A stretch of 64,000 nucleotides of DNA from Haematococcus lacustris (GCA_030144725.1 JASKMD010000031.1:1965344-2029343), one strand, 5' to 3'. Counted from the stretch's first letter, positions 29,285-41,572 are shown. Notes: generated from the letters alone by a model not told the origin. Program-made: numbers and translations.

Positions 29285-32200
29285 GCTGGGCTGGGCTGGG
29301 CTGGGCTGGGCTGGGCTGGGCTGGGCTGGGCTGGGCTGGGCTGGGCTGGGCTGGGCTGGGCTGGGCTGGGCTGGGCTGGGCTGGGCTGGGCTGGGCTGGG
29401 CTGGGCTGGGCTGGGCTGGGCTGGGCTGGGCTGGGCTGGGCTGGGCTGGGCTGGGCTGGGCTGGGCTGGGCTGGGCTGGGCTGGGCTGGGCTGGGCTGGG
29501 CTGGGCTGGGCTGGGCTGGGCTGGGCTGGGCTGGGCTGGGCTGGGCTGGGCTGGGCTGGGCTGGGCTGGGCTGGGCTGGGCTGGGCTGGGCTGGGCTGGG
29601 CTGGGCTGGGCTGGGCTGGGCTGGGCTGGGCTGGGCTGGGCTGGGCTGGGCTGGGCTGGGCTGGGCTGGGCTGGGCTGGGCTGGGCTGGGCTGGGCTGGG
29701 CTGGGCTGGGCTGGGCTGGGCTGGGCTGGGCTGGGCTGGGCTGGGCTGGGCTGGGCTGGGCTGGGCTGGGCTGGGCTGGGCTGGGCTGGGCTGGGCTGGG
29801 CTGGGCTGGGCTGGGCTGGGCTGGGCTGGGCTGGGCTGGGCTGGGCTGGGCTGGGCTGGGCTGGGCTGGGCTGGGCTGGGCTGGGCTGGCTGGGCTGGGC
29901 TGGGCTGGGCTGGGCTGGGCTGGGCTGGGCTGGGCTGGGCTGGGCTGGGCTGGGCTGGGCTGGGCTGGGCTGGGCTGGGCTGGGCTGGGCTGGGCTGGGC
30001 TGGGCTGGGCTGGGCTGGGCTGGGCTGGGCTGGGCTGGGCTGGGCTGGGCTGGGCTGGGCTGGGCTGGGCTGGGCTGGGCTGGGCTGGGCTGGGCTGGGC
30101 TGGGCTGGGCTGGGCTGGGCTGGGCTGGGCTGGGCTGGGCTGGGCTGGGCTGGGCTGGGCTGGGCTGGGCTGGGCTGGGCTGGGCTGGGCTGGGCTGGGC
30201 TGGGCTGGGCTGGGCTGGGCTGGGCTGGGCTGGGCTGGGCTGGGCTGGGCTGGGCTGGGCTGGGCTGGGCTGGGCTGGGCTGGGCTGGGCTGGGCTGGGC
30301 TGGGCTGGGCTGGGCTGGGCTGGGCTGGGCTGGGCTGGGCTGGGCTGGGCTGGGCTGGGCTGGGCTGGGCTGGGCTGGGCTGGGCTGGGCTGGGCTGGGC
30401 TGGGCTGGGCTGGGCTGGGCTGGGCTGGGCTGGGCTGGGCTGGGCTGGGCTGGGCTGGGCTGGGCTGGGCTGGGCTGGGCTGGGCTGGGCTGGGCTGGGC
30501 TGGGCTGGGCTGGGCTGGGCTGGGCTGGGCTGGGCTGGGCTGGGCTGGGCTGGGCTGGGCTGGGCTGGGCTGGGCTGGGCTGGGCTGGGCTGGGCTGGGC
30601 TGGGCTGGGCTGGGCTGGGCTGGGCTGGGCTGGGCTGGGCTGGGCTGGGCTGGGCTGGGCTGGGCTGGGCTGGGCTGGGCTGGGCTGGGCTGGGCTGGGC
30701 TGGGCTGGGCTGGGCTGGGCTGGGCTGGGCTGGGCTGGGCTGGGCTGGGCTGGGCTGGGCTGGGCTGGGCTGGGCTGGGCTGGGCTGGGCTGGGCTGGGC
30801 TGGGCTGGGCTGGGCTGGGCTGGGCTGGGCTGGGCTGGGCTGGGCTGGGCTGGGCTGGGCTGGGCTGGGCTGGGCTGGGCTGGGCTGGGCTGGGCTGGGC
30901 TGGGCTGGGCTGGGCTGGGCTGGGCTGGGCTGGGCTGGGCTGGGCTGGGCTGGGCTGGGCTGGGCTGGGCTGGGCTGGGCTGGGCTGGGCTGGGCTGGGC
31001 TGGGCTGGGCTGGGCTGGGCTGGGCTGGGCTGGGCTGGGCTGGGCTGGGCTGGGCTGGGCTGGGCTGGGCTGGGCTGGGCTGGGCTGGGCTGGGCTGGGC
31101 TGGGCTGGGCTGGGCTGGGCTGGGCTGGGCTGGGCTGGGCTGGGCTGGGCTGGGCTGGGCTGGGCTGGGCTGGGCTGGGCTGGGCTGGGCTGGGCTGGGC
31201 TGGGCTGGGCTGGGCTGGGCTGGGCTGGGCTGGGCTGGGCTGGGCTGGGCTGGGCTGGGCTGGGCTGGGCTGGGCTGGGCTGGGCTGGGCTGGGCTGGGC
31301 TGGGCTGGGCTGGGCTGGGCTGGGCTGGGCTGGGCTGGGCTGGGCTGGGCTGGGCTGGGCTGGGCTGGGCTGGGCTGGGCTGGGCTGGGCTGGGCTGGGC
31401 TGGGCTGGGCTGGGCTGGGCTGGGCTGGGCTGGGCTGGGCTGGGCTGGGCTGGGCTGGGCTGGGCTGGGCTGGGCTGGGCTGGGCTGGGCTGGGCTGGGC
31501 TGGGCTGGGCTGGGCTGGGCTGGGCTGGGCTGGGCTGGGCTGGGCTGGGCTGGGCTGGGCTGGGCTGGGCTGGGCTGGGCTGGGCTGGGCTGGGCTGGGC
31601 TGGGCTGGGCTGGGCTGGGCTGGGCTGGGCTGGGCTGGGCTGGGCTGGGCTGGGCTGGGCTGGGCTGGGCTGGGCTGGGCTGGGCTGGGCTGGGCTGGGC
31701 TGGGCTGGGCTGGGCTGGGCTGGGCTGGGCTGGGCTGGGCTGGGCTGGGCTGGGCTGGGCTGGGCTGGGCTGGGCTGGGCTGGGCTGGGCTGGGCTGGGC
31801 TGGGCTGGGCTGGGCTGGGCTGGGCTGGGCTGGGCTGGGCTGGGCTGGGCTGGGCTGGGCTGGGCTGGGCTGGGCTGGGCTGGGCTGGGCTGGGCTGGGC
31901 TGGGCTGGGCTGGGCTGGGCTGGGCTGGGCTGGGCTGGGCTGGGCTGGGCTGGGCTGGGCTGGGCTGGGCTGGGCTGGGCTGGGCTGGGCTGGGCTGGGC
32001 TGGGCTGGCTGGCTGGGCTGGGCTGGGCTGGGCTGGGCTGGGCTGGGCTGGGCTGGGCTGGGCTGGGCTGGGCTGGGCTGGGCTGGGCTGGGCTGGGCTG
32101 GGCTGGGCTGGGCTGGGCTGGGCTGGGCTGGGCTGGGCTGGGCTGGGCTGGGCTGGGCTGGGCTGGGCTGGGCTGGGCTGGGCTGGGCTGGGCTGGGCTG

Positions 32201-34522
32201 GGCTGGGCTGGGCTGGGCTGGGCTGGGCTGGGCTGGGCTGGGCTGGGCTGGGCTGGGCTGGGCTGGGCTGGGCTGGGCTGGGCTGGGCTGGGCTGGGCTG
32301 GGCTGGGCTGGGCTGGGCTGGGCTGGGCTGGGCTGGGCTGGGCTGGGCTGGGCTGGGCTGGGCTGGGCTGGGCTGGGCTGGGCTGGGCTGGGCTGGGCTG
32401 GGCTGGGCTGGGCTGGGCTGGGCTGGGCTGGGCTGGGCTGGGCTGGGCTGGGCTGGGCTGGGCTGGGCTGGGCTGGGCTGGGCTGGGCTGGGCTGGGCTG
32501 GGCTGGGCTGGGCTGGGCTGGGCTGGGCTGGGCTGGGCTGGGCTGGGCTGGGCTGGGCTGGGCTGGGCTGGGCTGGGCTGGGCTGGGCTGGGCTGGGCTG
32601 GGCTGGGCTGGGCTGGGCTGGGCTGGGCTGGGCTGGGCTGGGCTGGGCTGGGCTGGGCTGGGCTGGGCTGGGCTGGGCTGGGCTGGGCTGGGCTGGGCTG
32701 GGCTGGGCTGGGCTGGGCTGGGCTGGGCTGGGCTGGGCTGGGCTGGGCTGGGCTGGGCTGGGCTGGGCTGGGCTGGGCTGGGCTGGGCTGGGCTGGGCTG
32801 GGCTGGGCTGGGCTGGGCTGGGCTGGGCTGGGCTGGGCTGGGCTGGGCTGGGCTGGGCTGGGCTGGGCTGGGCTGGGCTGGGCTGGGCTGGGCTGGGCTG
32901 GGCTGGGCTGGGCTGGGCTGGGCTGGGCTGGGCTGGGCTGGGCTGGGCTGGGCTGGGCTGGGCTGGGCTGGGCTGGGCTGGGCTGGGCTGGGCTGGGCTG
33001 GGCTGGGCTGGGCTGGGCTGGGCTGGGCTGGGCTGGGCTGGGCTGGGCTGGGCTGGGCTGGGCTGGGCTGGGCTGGGCTGGGCTGGGCTGGGCTGGGCTG
33101 GGCTGGGCTGGGCTGGGCTGGGCTGGGCTGGGCTGGGCTGGGCTGGGCTGGGCTGGGCTGGGCTGGGCTGGGCTGGGCTGGGCTGGGCTGGGCTGGGCTG
33201 GGCTGGGCTGGGCTGGGCTGGGCTGGGCTGGGCTGGGCTGGGCTGGGCTGGGCTGGGCTGGGCTGGGCTGGGCTGGGCTGGGCTGGGCTGGGCTGGGCTG
33301 GGCTGGGCTGGGCTGGGCTGGGCTGGGCTGGGCTGGGCTGGGCTGGGCTGGGCTGGGCTGGGCTGGGCTGGGCTGGGCTGGGCTGGGCTGGGCTGGGCTG
33401 GGCTGGGCTGGGCTGGGCTGGGCTGGGCTGGGCTGGGCTGGGCTGGGCTGGGCTGGGCTGGGCTGGGCTGGGCTGGGCTGGGCTGGGCTGGGCTGGGCTG
33501 GGCTGGGCTGGGCTGGGCTGGGCTGGGCTGGGCTGGGCTGGGCTGGGCTGGGCTGGGCTGGGCTGGGCTGGGCTGGGCTGGGCTGGGCTGGGCTGGGCTG
33601 GGCTGGGCTGGGCTGGGCTGGGCTGGGCTGGGCTGGGCTGGGCTGGGCTGGGCTGGGCTGGGCTGGGCTGGGCTGGGCTGGGCTGGGCTGGGCTGGGCTG
33701 GGCTGGGCTGGGCTGGGCTGGGCTGGGCTGGGCTGGGCTGGGCTGGGCTGGGCTGGGCTGGGCTGGGCTGGGCTGGGCTGGGCTGGGCTGGGCTGGGCTG
33801 GGCTGGGCTGGGCTGGGCTGGGCTGGGCTGGGCTGGGCTGGGCTGGGCTGGGCTGGGCTGGGCTGGGCTGGGCTGGGCTGGGCTGGGCTGGGCTGGGCTG
33901 GGCTGGGCTGGGCTGGGCTGGGCTGGGCTGGGCTGGGCTGGGCTGGGCTGGGCTGGGCTGGGCTGGGCTGGGCTGGGCTGGGCTGGGCTGGGCTGGGCTG
34001 GGCTGGGCTGGGCTGGGCTGGGCTGGGCTGGGCTGGGCTGGGCTGGGCTGGGCTGGGCTGGGCTGGGCTGGGCTGGGCTGGGCTGGGCTGGGCTGGGCTG
34101 GGCTGGGCTGGGCTGGGCTGGGCTGGGCTGGGCTGGGCTGGGCTGGGCTGGGCTGGGCTGGGCTGGGCTGGGCTGGGCTGGGCTGGGCTGGGCTGGGCTG
34201 GGCTGGGCTGGGCTGGGCTGGGCTGGGCTGGGCTGGGCTGGGCTGGGCTGGGCTGGGCTGGGCTGGGCTGGGCTGGGCTGGGCTGGGCTGGGCTGGGCTG
34301 GGCTGGGCTGGGCTGGGCTGGGCTGGGCTGGGCTGGGCTGGGCTGGGCTGGGCTGGGCTGGGCTGGGCTGGGCTGGGCTGGGCTGGGCTGGGCTGGGCTG
34401 GGCTGGGCTGGGCTGGGCTGGGCTGGGCTGGGCTGGGCTGGGCTGGGCTGGGCTGGGCTGGGCTGGGCTGGGCTGGGCTGGGCTGGGCTGGGCTGGGCTG
34501 GGCTGGGCTGGGCTGGGCTGGG
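29285..34522. repeat. (GGGCT)n pentanucleotide array 1, ~5.2 kb, ~1,048 units
   Basis: Perfect GGGCT throughout apart from three shortened GGCT units: one at about 29,886 and two adjacent near 32,007-32,014. No substitutions were noticed. All six frames stay open, giving giant meaningless ORFs (AGLGW on +, SPAQP on -). Confidence 0.98.
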
Positions 34523-35330
34523 CGCTGGTGTTGGTGTTGGTGCATCCCTATAATGGTGCAAGCCTATTATGCTCTTAAAAACCCTAGCCGGCTTAAGCGT
34601 CCTAAAGCAGCCGGTCCAGTGTGTGGTGGGGCCTCGTCACCCCTCCCTAGGTGCAGCCTCCCCAGTGCTTAGTGCAGCAGCGGGCTGCTCAGCAGGGGCG
34701 CACCTCCCCCAGCACCGGCACACCCTGGACCCCTAGGTAGTACAGAGGGTCAAGGTCTAGGTGGCAGATTACGCCAACCCCAAGGAGCCGCCCAGCTGGA
34801 TCCACATGCTGCATGGCCCCGCGTCTGCGTGCACTTCCCTAGGCCTTCTTTGCTGACCCGAGCATCACGGCCGAGCTGGTTGAACTGGACAAGATGGTAC
34901 TGCTGGGCGAAGCCAACACCATCAACACCCTCGCCAAGCGGCTGGCTGTCACCACGTGGGAGCCGTTTGCCACCCCAGACAAGAGTTGTTGCCTTTGCCT
35001 AGCTGAGTGCCATATGCAAAGCTAGCTATAGCCCATGTTGTGGTGTGTCTCTCATGTGTGGGCTCCCCATGTTCTCGACAGCTTATAGGACCCATGACGT
35101 TTGCTGTCCGTTGACACAGATGCCCTTTGTTGGCCATTGACATAGACCCCACCTGTTGCCCACACATATGCCAACTGCATTGTATGCACGAGTGGCAAAA
35201 GCGGCGGTACCTTATACATGTGCAAAGCAGAGGTGTACGTTCGCATTACAGATGTCATGCACAGTGTACATGCCAGGAGTTCAAGCTCATTGTCCCTTGG
35301 CGAGGAGTTGTGCGCAACTGAGAAGGACAA
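34523..35330. repeat. 0.8-kb duplicated segment, copy 1
   Basis: Identical to 44,740-45,540 (offset 10,210 bp) as far as I compared, except for one extra TTGGTG near 34,530. It holds exon-like fragments: VADYANPKEPPSWIHMLHGP from 34,762, and ADPSITAELVELDKMVLLGE from about 34,855 to 34,980. These suggest 3' exons of an unidentified gene or transposon. Confidence 0.9.
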
Positions 35331-35801
35331 CCTGCTGTTTGCTCCTCAATAAGATTACATCACTCAAGTATGTCATGAAACAGCCGCTTTTACATACCCT
35401 TCACAAACAGTAACAAGTCACATACAATGTTCATGTTGGGCCTATGTTCAAGTTCATGCCCAGAGTTGTAGCACAACCCCAACAACCCTTTGTGTTTCAC
35501 CTTCACCTTCCCCAGCCTCTGTACCTACACACCAACAAAACTGCCAATCTCAACAGCCACCACGAACAACATGTAGAGCTCCAAACTCCACCCCTCTCCC
35601 ACCCCTCATCAATGCAGTAACAAGTGCCCAAGCTGCCAAAAAGTAAACTATGCCAATCCCTGTGCACAAAAAGCTGCAGCCCCTTCTTTGCAGAGGTGTC
35701 TGGTCCATGATGTCTGCTGATCTAAGCTGCAAGAAGTAAACTGCTCTGTGCAAACCCAGCCTTTGTACAGGGTCATCCAGGCATCAGCCTCAGGTGTGGG
35801 C
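35331..35801. other. Downstream region of the acetate transporter gene
   Basis: No ORF of note. Minus-strand TGTAA words (TTACA on +) at about 35,354 and 35,389 could be its polyadenylation signals, giving a 3' UTR of about 0.4 kb. Confidence 0.35.
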
Positions 35802-37223
35802 TCACACGTAGTTTGTAGGGCGCAAGCCAGGAAGGGTCCAGCCCAGCTCCTCCTGGTACAGCATGGCAATGGCGGCGTAGATGGCTGAGGAACCGCAGAA
35901 GAAGCCCACATAGCCCGCTGCCAGCTTGCAACTATCGCTGTAGTTGGCTCCGGCCAGCAGGATGAAGGTCAGCGTCAGGCTGGCGAACACGACCTGCACA
36001 CAAGCAGCAGCAGCGACAGCAACAGCTACAGTTTGCCACGGCATTCCAGCACGACATATCAGAGCCTGCAGCATAGGCTGCTGAGAGGTTTAGCACGCAT
36101 GCTGAGCTAGCCAGCGACAGAAACAACTGGATGTGCACACATACACACGCACAGTCACAGGCCGCCAGCCCAGCCCTGCTGCTACACCTGCTGGCCTTAC
36201 CTGCAAGCACTTGTTCTTGCGCAAGGTGACCACGAAGAAGCACAGCGTGAACACCGCCCACAGGCCGCACCACAGCGTGTCGCCTGTCAGAGCTGTTGCC
36301 GTCACTGAGGCCACTGTCTTCTGGATCTCCAGCAGCTTCCACAGGAACCAGCCCAGCCAGAAGCAACCGTAGCAGGAGAAGGCAGTGCCAGCAAAGGTGG
36401 CACCACGGATGAGCTGCAGGCACCACACCGTGCAGCCAGGGGTCAGCTAGAGTACGCTACCAGCTCACACTGCCTTGGGAACCAGACAGGTCCGCCGTCA
36501 CCCACCTCCAGGATGCCAGCAACCAGCTGGCCAAAGCCGCCAAAGAAAGCCGCGTAGGTCACCACCACAGGCAGGAAACCCTGAACACACAGCAGCACCA
36601 GCAGCAGCAGGGTGATCAGAATAGACCCAGCACCAGGCAGCGCTGCAGTGCTCACACACTATTGCCACACAGGGCTAGTCACACTGAGGCTGCGCGTGTG
36701 ACAGGTGGTTGCCTTGGCCAACGCGTGCGGCCAGACTATAGATACAGCCACAGTGCACACGTTCAGGGTCTGCAACGCTCCCCTCCTCCTGGCCCTGACC
36801 CCTGCAGCTGCACTCACGCCAGGGCTCCACTTGGTAGTGGTGAACATGAGCATGCAGGTGGTCATGCCGAAGCACAGCAGGCCGAAAGGTCCAGGATTAG
36901 CTCGCACGCCGGGCGGTGGAGGTACAGCTGCGGGCACCATCATGCCGTGGCCGTGCTCCAGGTCGTCTGCGGCAGCAGCAGCAGCAACAGCAGGGACCGG
37001 CCACGTGGCAGAGCCTCTTGGTTTACGGAAGGTTTTGCGGCAGCGCGGTGTGCGGGCGATGGTACACGCAACAGGCTCAGAGGCTGCGCTACGCTGCCAC
37101 TCGTTCGCGAGCTGGGAAGCATGTCATCCAGCCTCGGAACACCAGCTTTCACAGTGTAGCGCTTCGCAAACACTCACCACTGACAGACGCGGTGCCATGT
37201 GAAGCCTTGGTGGGAGTTGCCAT
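35802..37223 (-). CDS. Acetate uptake transporter, GPR1/FUN34/YaaH (GFY) family
   Basis: Five exons on the minus strand keep phase: 37,223-37,178; 36,966-36,818; 36,580-36,506; 36,413-36,201; 35,993-35,802. They give a 224-residue protein, the normal family size. It starts MATPTKASHG at ATG 37,223. NPGPFGLLCFGMTT fits the family signature N-P-x-P-(L/F)-G-L at the start of helix 1. Six hydrophobic segments follow: CMLMF, VVVTYAAFFGGFGQLVAGI, ATFAGTAFSCYGCFWLGWFL, LWCGLWAVFTLCFFVVTL, VVFASLTLTFILLAG and LAAGYVGFFCGSSAIYAAIA. Members move acetate or other short carboxylates with protons. In green algae they are linked to acetate assimilation and some sit on microbody membranes; location here is unknown. 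Exons and motif make this a confident call. Confidence 0.9.
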
Positions 37224-38356
37224 GTTTGGCGCGGTGCAAGGAGCGGTAGGAATGGACAGAGCAGGTGTGGAACGTACAGGCTCGATGAAGCGGCACTGCT
37301 TTCTGGGTGTCGGCGCTGCGGGCAGTTGAGCGTATCTCACTGTTGTTCAATGTTAGTAAACCCAGTCATCCGAGAAACCAGTGTATCACGCGTAGTGCAG
37401 CTGTGCTGTGGCGATCACGATGGCCCGATCAACGCGATCCAAGGCTCTGCCGAGGTTATGTGTCAAAAAGTGAACATGGTTTTCGTGTCAAAACCCCGCC
37501 CCTGGACATGAACGGGTCAGGCCTTAGCTGCTGTGTCCATACTGCTTAGTCGTTACACCACCGTGCTAGCCGCCATGTACGATGCTGGTGTTGGCATGGT
37601 GTGGACCCCAACTGGGCTTCCCTGGTGGACTGAGTCACCCCCTTCATCAAATGCAGCCTGGCCAGCCAGATATCTAAAACATCTGACCCAGCAGATGCAG
37701 CCTGGCCATCTAGGTACCGGCTGCTGTGGTATCAGGCTGCTTTGCGCCTGATGGCTTATCTCACCATGGGAGGCTACCAACGGCCTGGCTACTGGCTGCT
37801 TGTGATCCTAGAACCCCTCCCTGGTAGCACCTCCATCAGTATCGCAGCGGGCAACACACGCATGTGCAAAGGAAAGCTTACGGGCGCCTTTCACTAGACA
37901 AGCCATTGTGCCTCAGGCAGTTGCCCCTGTCGTGGCTTGGGCGGGGTGGTACCGGCTTCTGACACACTTCACTGCCCGTGACCCATTGATAGTGAACTCT
38001 CTAATGATGAGAGGCTGAGCCTTGTGACTTACACTTCGCACAAGACCATCTTACTCCTACAACCTCGCTGATGAGCACCTTGACACCGCACCCCAGGTCA
38101 GCATGGACATCTCAGGCCCGCCCTCATCAACTCGGCCCTATCTTGACTACTGATGATAGCATGCGAGCTAGGCATGGGAAGGTTGTAGTACAATCCCTGG
38201 GCAGAGCATCGACATGATGCCAGCAGGGTACGCGTACTTGCTCGGAAAGCAGCGTGTTCGCCTCTATCTCCTATGTTGTGAGCATTGATCTGAGGGTGGG
38301 GCTGTTCTGCTGTAGCAGCATGCTGTCGAGCACTGCTCTACCCATTGCTGCCAGCC
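37224..38356. other. Intergenic, between transporter promoter and protease 3' end
   Basis: No gene seen. A local duplication of ATGCAGCCTGGCCA words lies at 37,650-37,710. A minus-strand TGTAA (TTACA on + near 38,028) could end the protease transcript. Confidence 0.45.
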
Positions 38357-39327
38357 TCACACAAAGGCCTCCTTTCCCAGCGCCACTGCCAGCAGCTGGC
38401 CCAGGTTCCAGGCTGCGTGCAGCATCAGGCTGGGGCCCAGGCTGCGACTGCGCAGGTACAGCAGGTCGCCAGCGGGCGCCAGCAGCAGCAGCGGCAGGGC
38501 ATTGCTGGGGGTGAGGTGCAGGGCCGCAAATCCCAGGGAGCTGGCGGCCACGCAGGCAGGCAGGGGCAGCACCTTGGTCAGCGAGGTCAGGAAGAAGCCG
38601 CGCCAGAACACCTGTGGAGGGCCAAGGGGCAGGGCAGGCTGCGACAGTGGCACAGGCAGCAGAGAAGCTTAGGCTGAGCTGTCAGTGCAACACAGCAGCA
38701 GGGAGCAGCTGAGACAGCTGTCAGGTGCGTGCTGGCAGTCGAGCCCATCAGCCACAGGCACAGGGTCCCCTCACCTCACCAGACTCTAACACAGGCACTA
38801 CCACTGCCCCTCCTCCTCCTGCCCTGCCCCTCCTCCTGCCCTGCCACTTCTCCAGCCCTTACCCTTGCCCTTGCCCCTCCTTCTGCCCCTGCCCAGCCCC
38901 ACCTCTTCCCACAGCGGCCCCAGCAGCCCAGAGGCCAGCGCGTGCAGCGCTAGGGGCCCCGCTGCCCCGGCCTGCCAGCTGCCCTGCACTGCAGCCACCA
39001 GCGCGGCGCCCCCGGCGTTGTCCAGCACACCAGGGCCTAGCGCTGCCTGCACAGCAACACACCAGGGGCAGCTGCAGACCCCGTCAAGCGCATGGCCAGG
39101 CTGCCAGGCAAAGCTGAGGGGTACTCAGGCAGGCAGGCAGGCGGCAGCGCCCGATGGCTGGACCAGGCTAGCCAGGTCTGTCATGCACTGTGTGGCCCCT
39201 GACCTGCAGCAGGCCTGCCCAGGCTGAGGCGGCCAGGGGGTCTGCTGCGGGGAAGAGGAGCAGGCACAGTAGCGCAGTGGCAGCAGCCCAGCCAGGGGTC
39301 AGGCGCAGGCTGAACAGGCCAAGTGCC
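38357..39327 (-). CDS. CPBP (CAAX/Rce1-type) intramembrane protease, 3' exons
   Basis: Three exons: 39,327-39,204 (upstream boundary tentative), 39,046-38,903 and 38,611-38,357 (stop TGA). The junction of the last two creates PLWEEVFWRG, the family motif EExxxR. SLGFAALH supplies FxxxH and LMLHAAWNLG supplies HxxxN. These are the three metal-ligand motifs of CPBP proteases, so the active site is complete. Hydrophobic segments (AAATALLCLLLFPAAD, ALPLLLLAPAGDLLY) are consistent with a membrane protein. Plant and cyanobacterial relatives act in chloroplast or ER membranes, but no targeting sequence can be judged because the N-terminus is not resolved. An open frame continues to 39,485 but looks non-conserved. 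Confidence 0.7.
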
Positions 39328-39637
39328 CTGCATGCAGCCACCAGCCGGCAGGTGTTGCAGCACCAGGCTGGCTGCACGCCGGAGCACAGGGCAGGAGTGC
39401 GTGAGGTTGCACGCGTGATGAGGGTGGTGAGACCTTGCAGCAGCGGCTGCTGGCCTGCCCCACTGGCTTCCCTGTGGCTTCCCACGAGCGTAATGGAGGA
39501 ACCTCTCTTTCTCTCTCTGCTATGCTACATAACACCTCTCTGTCGGTCACTGTTGTATCATTTACATGGTCACGCCCACAAAAAAATGCATGGAGGGTCA
39601 CGGACAATACAAGCCGGTAGGAACCCTAACTCAGGAT

Positions 39638-39728
39638 GTCCCAACATGGGTTGGTAATCTTTATGCAAGTCTTTACGCAATACTGGACCGTTTTCGATAG
39701 CGTTCATCACATTGGCAGCTGCGAATAT
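39638..39728 (+). repeat. Dispersed repeat (partner at 22,966-23,062)
   Basis: See the partner copy. The similarity ends at about TGCGCGTCT. Confidence 0.65.
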
Positions 39729-40460
39729 GTGCGCGTCTCCTGGCAAGCGGCGCGTTATCTCTTGCGACTGAGGCCATGCCGGCGCAAGCGAGCGCGGACA
39801 CACCTCAGCTGCTCACTATCGATTGTTCTAGTGGTGAGTAACGGCATCAATGACAGAACTGCGCCTGCTATCGAGCCGGAAGTACAACCACATTTCAGCC
39901 CGCCAGGCTCGCTCCGCGATCCTCTTATTGGTGCAGGCGGTGTTGGAGGGCCATCGTTGGGCAAGTTACTAATCGACATTGTTGCAAACGCGGGAAATGT
40001 GCGTCTCTCTCTCTCGCCAGTCACACAGGAAAGGAGACCCCCATCCACAAAATGGCATGTTGTGAGCTGACCACTGTGACTTTCCAGACTTTCGATTAGT
40101 AACTCTGTTCCTTACTCAACGTCACAACTCCGACTGAAGAAAGCATGGCAATCAGATGATCAGGCCTGCTCCAAATGACATTGGCGTGACCCAACTTTGC
40201 CTGCAGGAATGACTAGCCTACTCCGACCGCCCGAACCGTGCCCCCTTGCACCCCCTTGCACACCCTTGCACCCCCACCCCCTCCCCAGCCCAGCATAGCC
40301 TTCCTACCTCCTCCTACCCCCTCCCAACCCCAGCCCCGCCCTCCCCCACCCCACCCCACCCCACCCCCATCACATCCCTAGCAACTCCTGCCCACCCCTA
40401 CGGGGCGCAGCCTGCGGCGTGCTCAGCTCCAAGCCCTGGTAAACTCACCAAGAGCTGGTT
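39729..40460. other. Intergenic, C-rich simple tract
   Basis: No gene seen. 40,230-40,375 is a degenerate CCCCACCCC/CTTGCACCC tract. Confidence 0.5.
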
Positions 40461-40462
40461 AT

Positions 40463-40744
40463 CTGCACTGTCCTAACGGCCTTAAAGCCACAGCAAGGAG
40501 GGCTAATGGCATTGCTGAAGAGGTGCAAGCCGAGAATGAGTTGTTGACGACCGAGGCCACGCTGCAACAGGCTTTTGAGGAGGTCCTTGAGGCAGCCTTG
40601 CTCAACCTTGAGGAGAAGCACAAGCAGCTGCAGGCATCACACAGGCAGCTAAGATTGGAGAACGAGTCTCTTGAAGCTGTGGTCAAGACACAGGAGCTGG
40701 CTATGACTAATGCCAAGCGTGCTCATCACACTCCTACAAATTAA
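40463..40744 (+). CDS. Hypothetical coiled-coil ORF fragment
   Basis: An open frame with no in-frame ATG reads AEEVQAENELLTTEATLQQ, then a heptad-rich LEEKHKQLQASHRQLRLENE and a stop overlapping the left end of the MITE. It is probably a terminal exon or transposon-derived fragment; no partner exon was found. Confidence 0.3.
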   Translation: MHCPNGLKATARRANGIAEEVQAENELLTTEATLQQAFEEVLEAALLNLEEKHKQLQASHRQLRLENESLEAVVKTQELAMTNAKRAHHTPTN

Positions 40745-41060
40745 TCCCTGCGTCCGTCCCTGCGTGTTGACCGACCTTGTCCGATCGGGCTGAAATTTTG
40801 ATAGATAGTAGTTTGCAGGATATAAAACATATTATTCAGTAACAATATTTTAAAACAATCAAAGGCGGCTGCGCTGTGGCCCTGTGGCTAGAGTGCAGGG
40901 ATGAGTGCAGGGATAGGTTGCGGGCCACAGCGCAACAGCTGTAGATTTTTTCAAAATATTTTTCTTGCAAAATATGTTTTTTTTTTGCAAACTACCCTCT
41001 ATTAAGATTTCAGCCCGATCGGACAAGGTTGGAAACACGCAGGGACGGACGTTGGGATTA
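40742..41060. mobile_element. MITE, ~319 bp, ~85-bp terminal inverted repeats
   Basis: The left end TAATCCCTGCGTCCGTCCC is inverted at the right as GGGACGGACGTTGGGATTA. Both arms contain CTTGTCCGATCGGGCTGAAAT and GTAGTTTGCA. The interior is also partly self-complementary (GCTGCGCTGTGGCCC / GGGCCACAGCGCAAC). TA at both ends may be the target dinucleotide, which would fit a Tc1/mariner-type MITE. Confidence 0.8.
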
Positions 41061-41163
41061 CGTTCTAGGAGTGCACCGCCTCGAAGCCCACCTGCGCAAG
41101 TGTCGGCGCCGCCCCTCACTAACCCACAAGCAGAAGCAGCAGCTGCAGATCTTGAAATAAACG

Positions 41164-41571
41164 GGTGTGTCCACTGAGGTCCTACGACGGTGGCCTGACA
41201 GCAACTATAGCCGGCTTGACGCCCATGGCAGAACTGCTGGTGGCACAACAGTCCTAACCGTTGGTGGCACAACAGTGCAGCCCACACCTGACCCATGCCC
41301 CCTTGAGCCCTGTGACCTCTTCATCCCCACCCAAGAGGCCTCGCCTGGACAGCCAGCAGCAAGGACGGCAGCATACACAGCTCAACAGTACCTCAGCACA
41401 GCCAGGTTAATGTTGAAGACACAAGTCAGCCGTCGCCAGCTTCCACATGCCGGCGACTGTTCATCACAGAGCAGTGTGTGGTGGCCAACACTCACCGGCC
41501 TGGCGAGCGCACAACTGTGAGCCGGCAAGTGCGTGTGGTCTACAAGTACCTGCGGCAAAGGACCCTAGGTA
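41164..41571 (+). CDS. Exon-like fragment 5' of the second GGGCT array
   Basis: In one frame the sequence reads [20 protein letters not shown], then [16 protein letters not shown], followed by CCTAG|GTAAGC, a good splice donor. The (GGGCT)n array starts two bases after that donor motif, so the array appears to lie in an intron. The exons of the 44.8-45.1 kb segment could be its continuation. No family was recognised. Confidence 0.3.
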
Positions 41572-41572
41572 A

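Noticed and set aside
29129..34578. Giant ORFs of ~1,800 codons on both strands over the GGGCT array (and ~1,070-1,130 codons at 41,478-44,882)
   Set aside because: The pentamer contains no stop in any frame, so every frame is open on both strands. There is no start context, no splice signal and no non-repetitive coding sequence.
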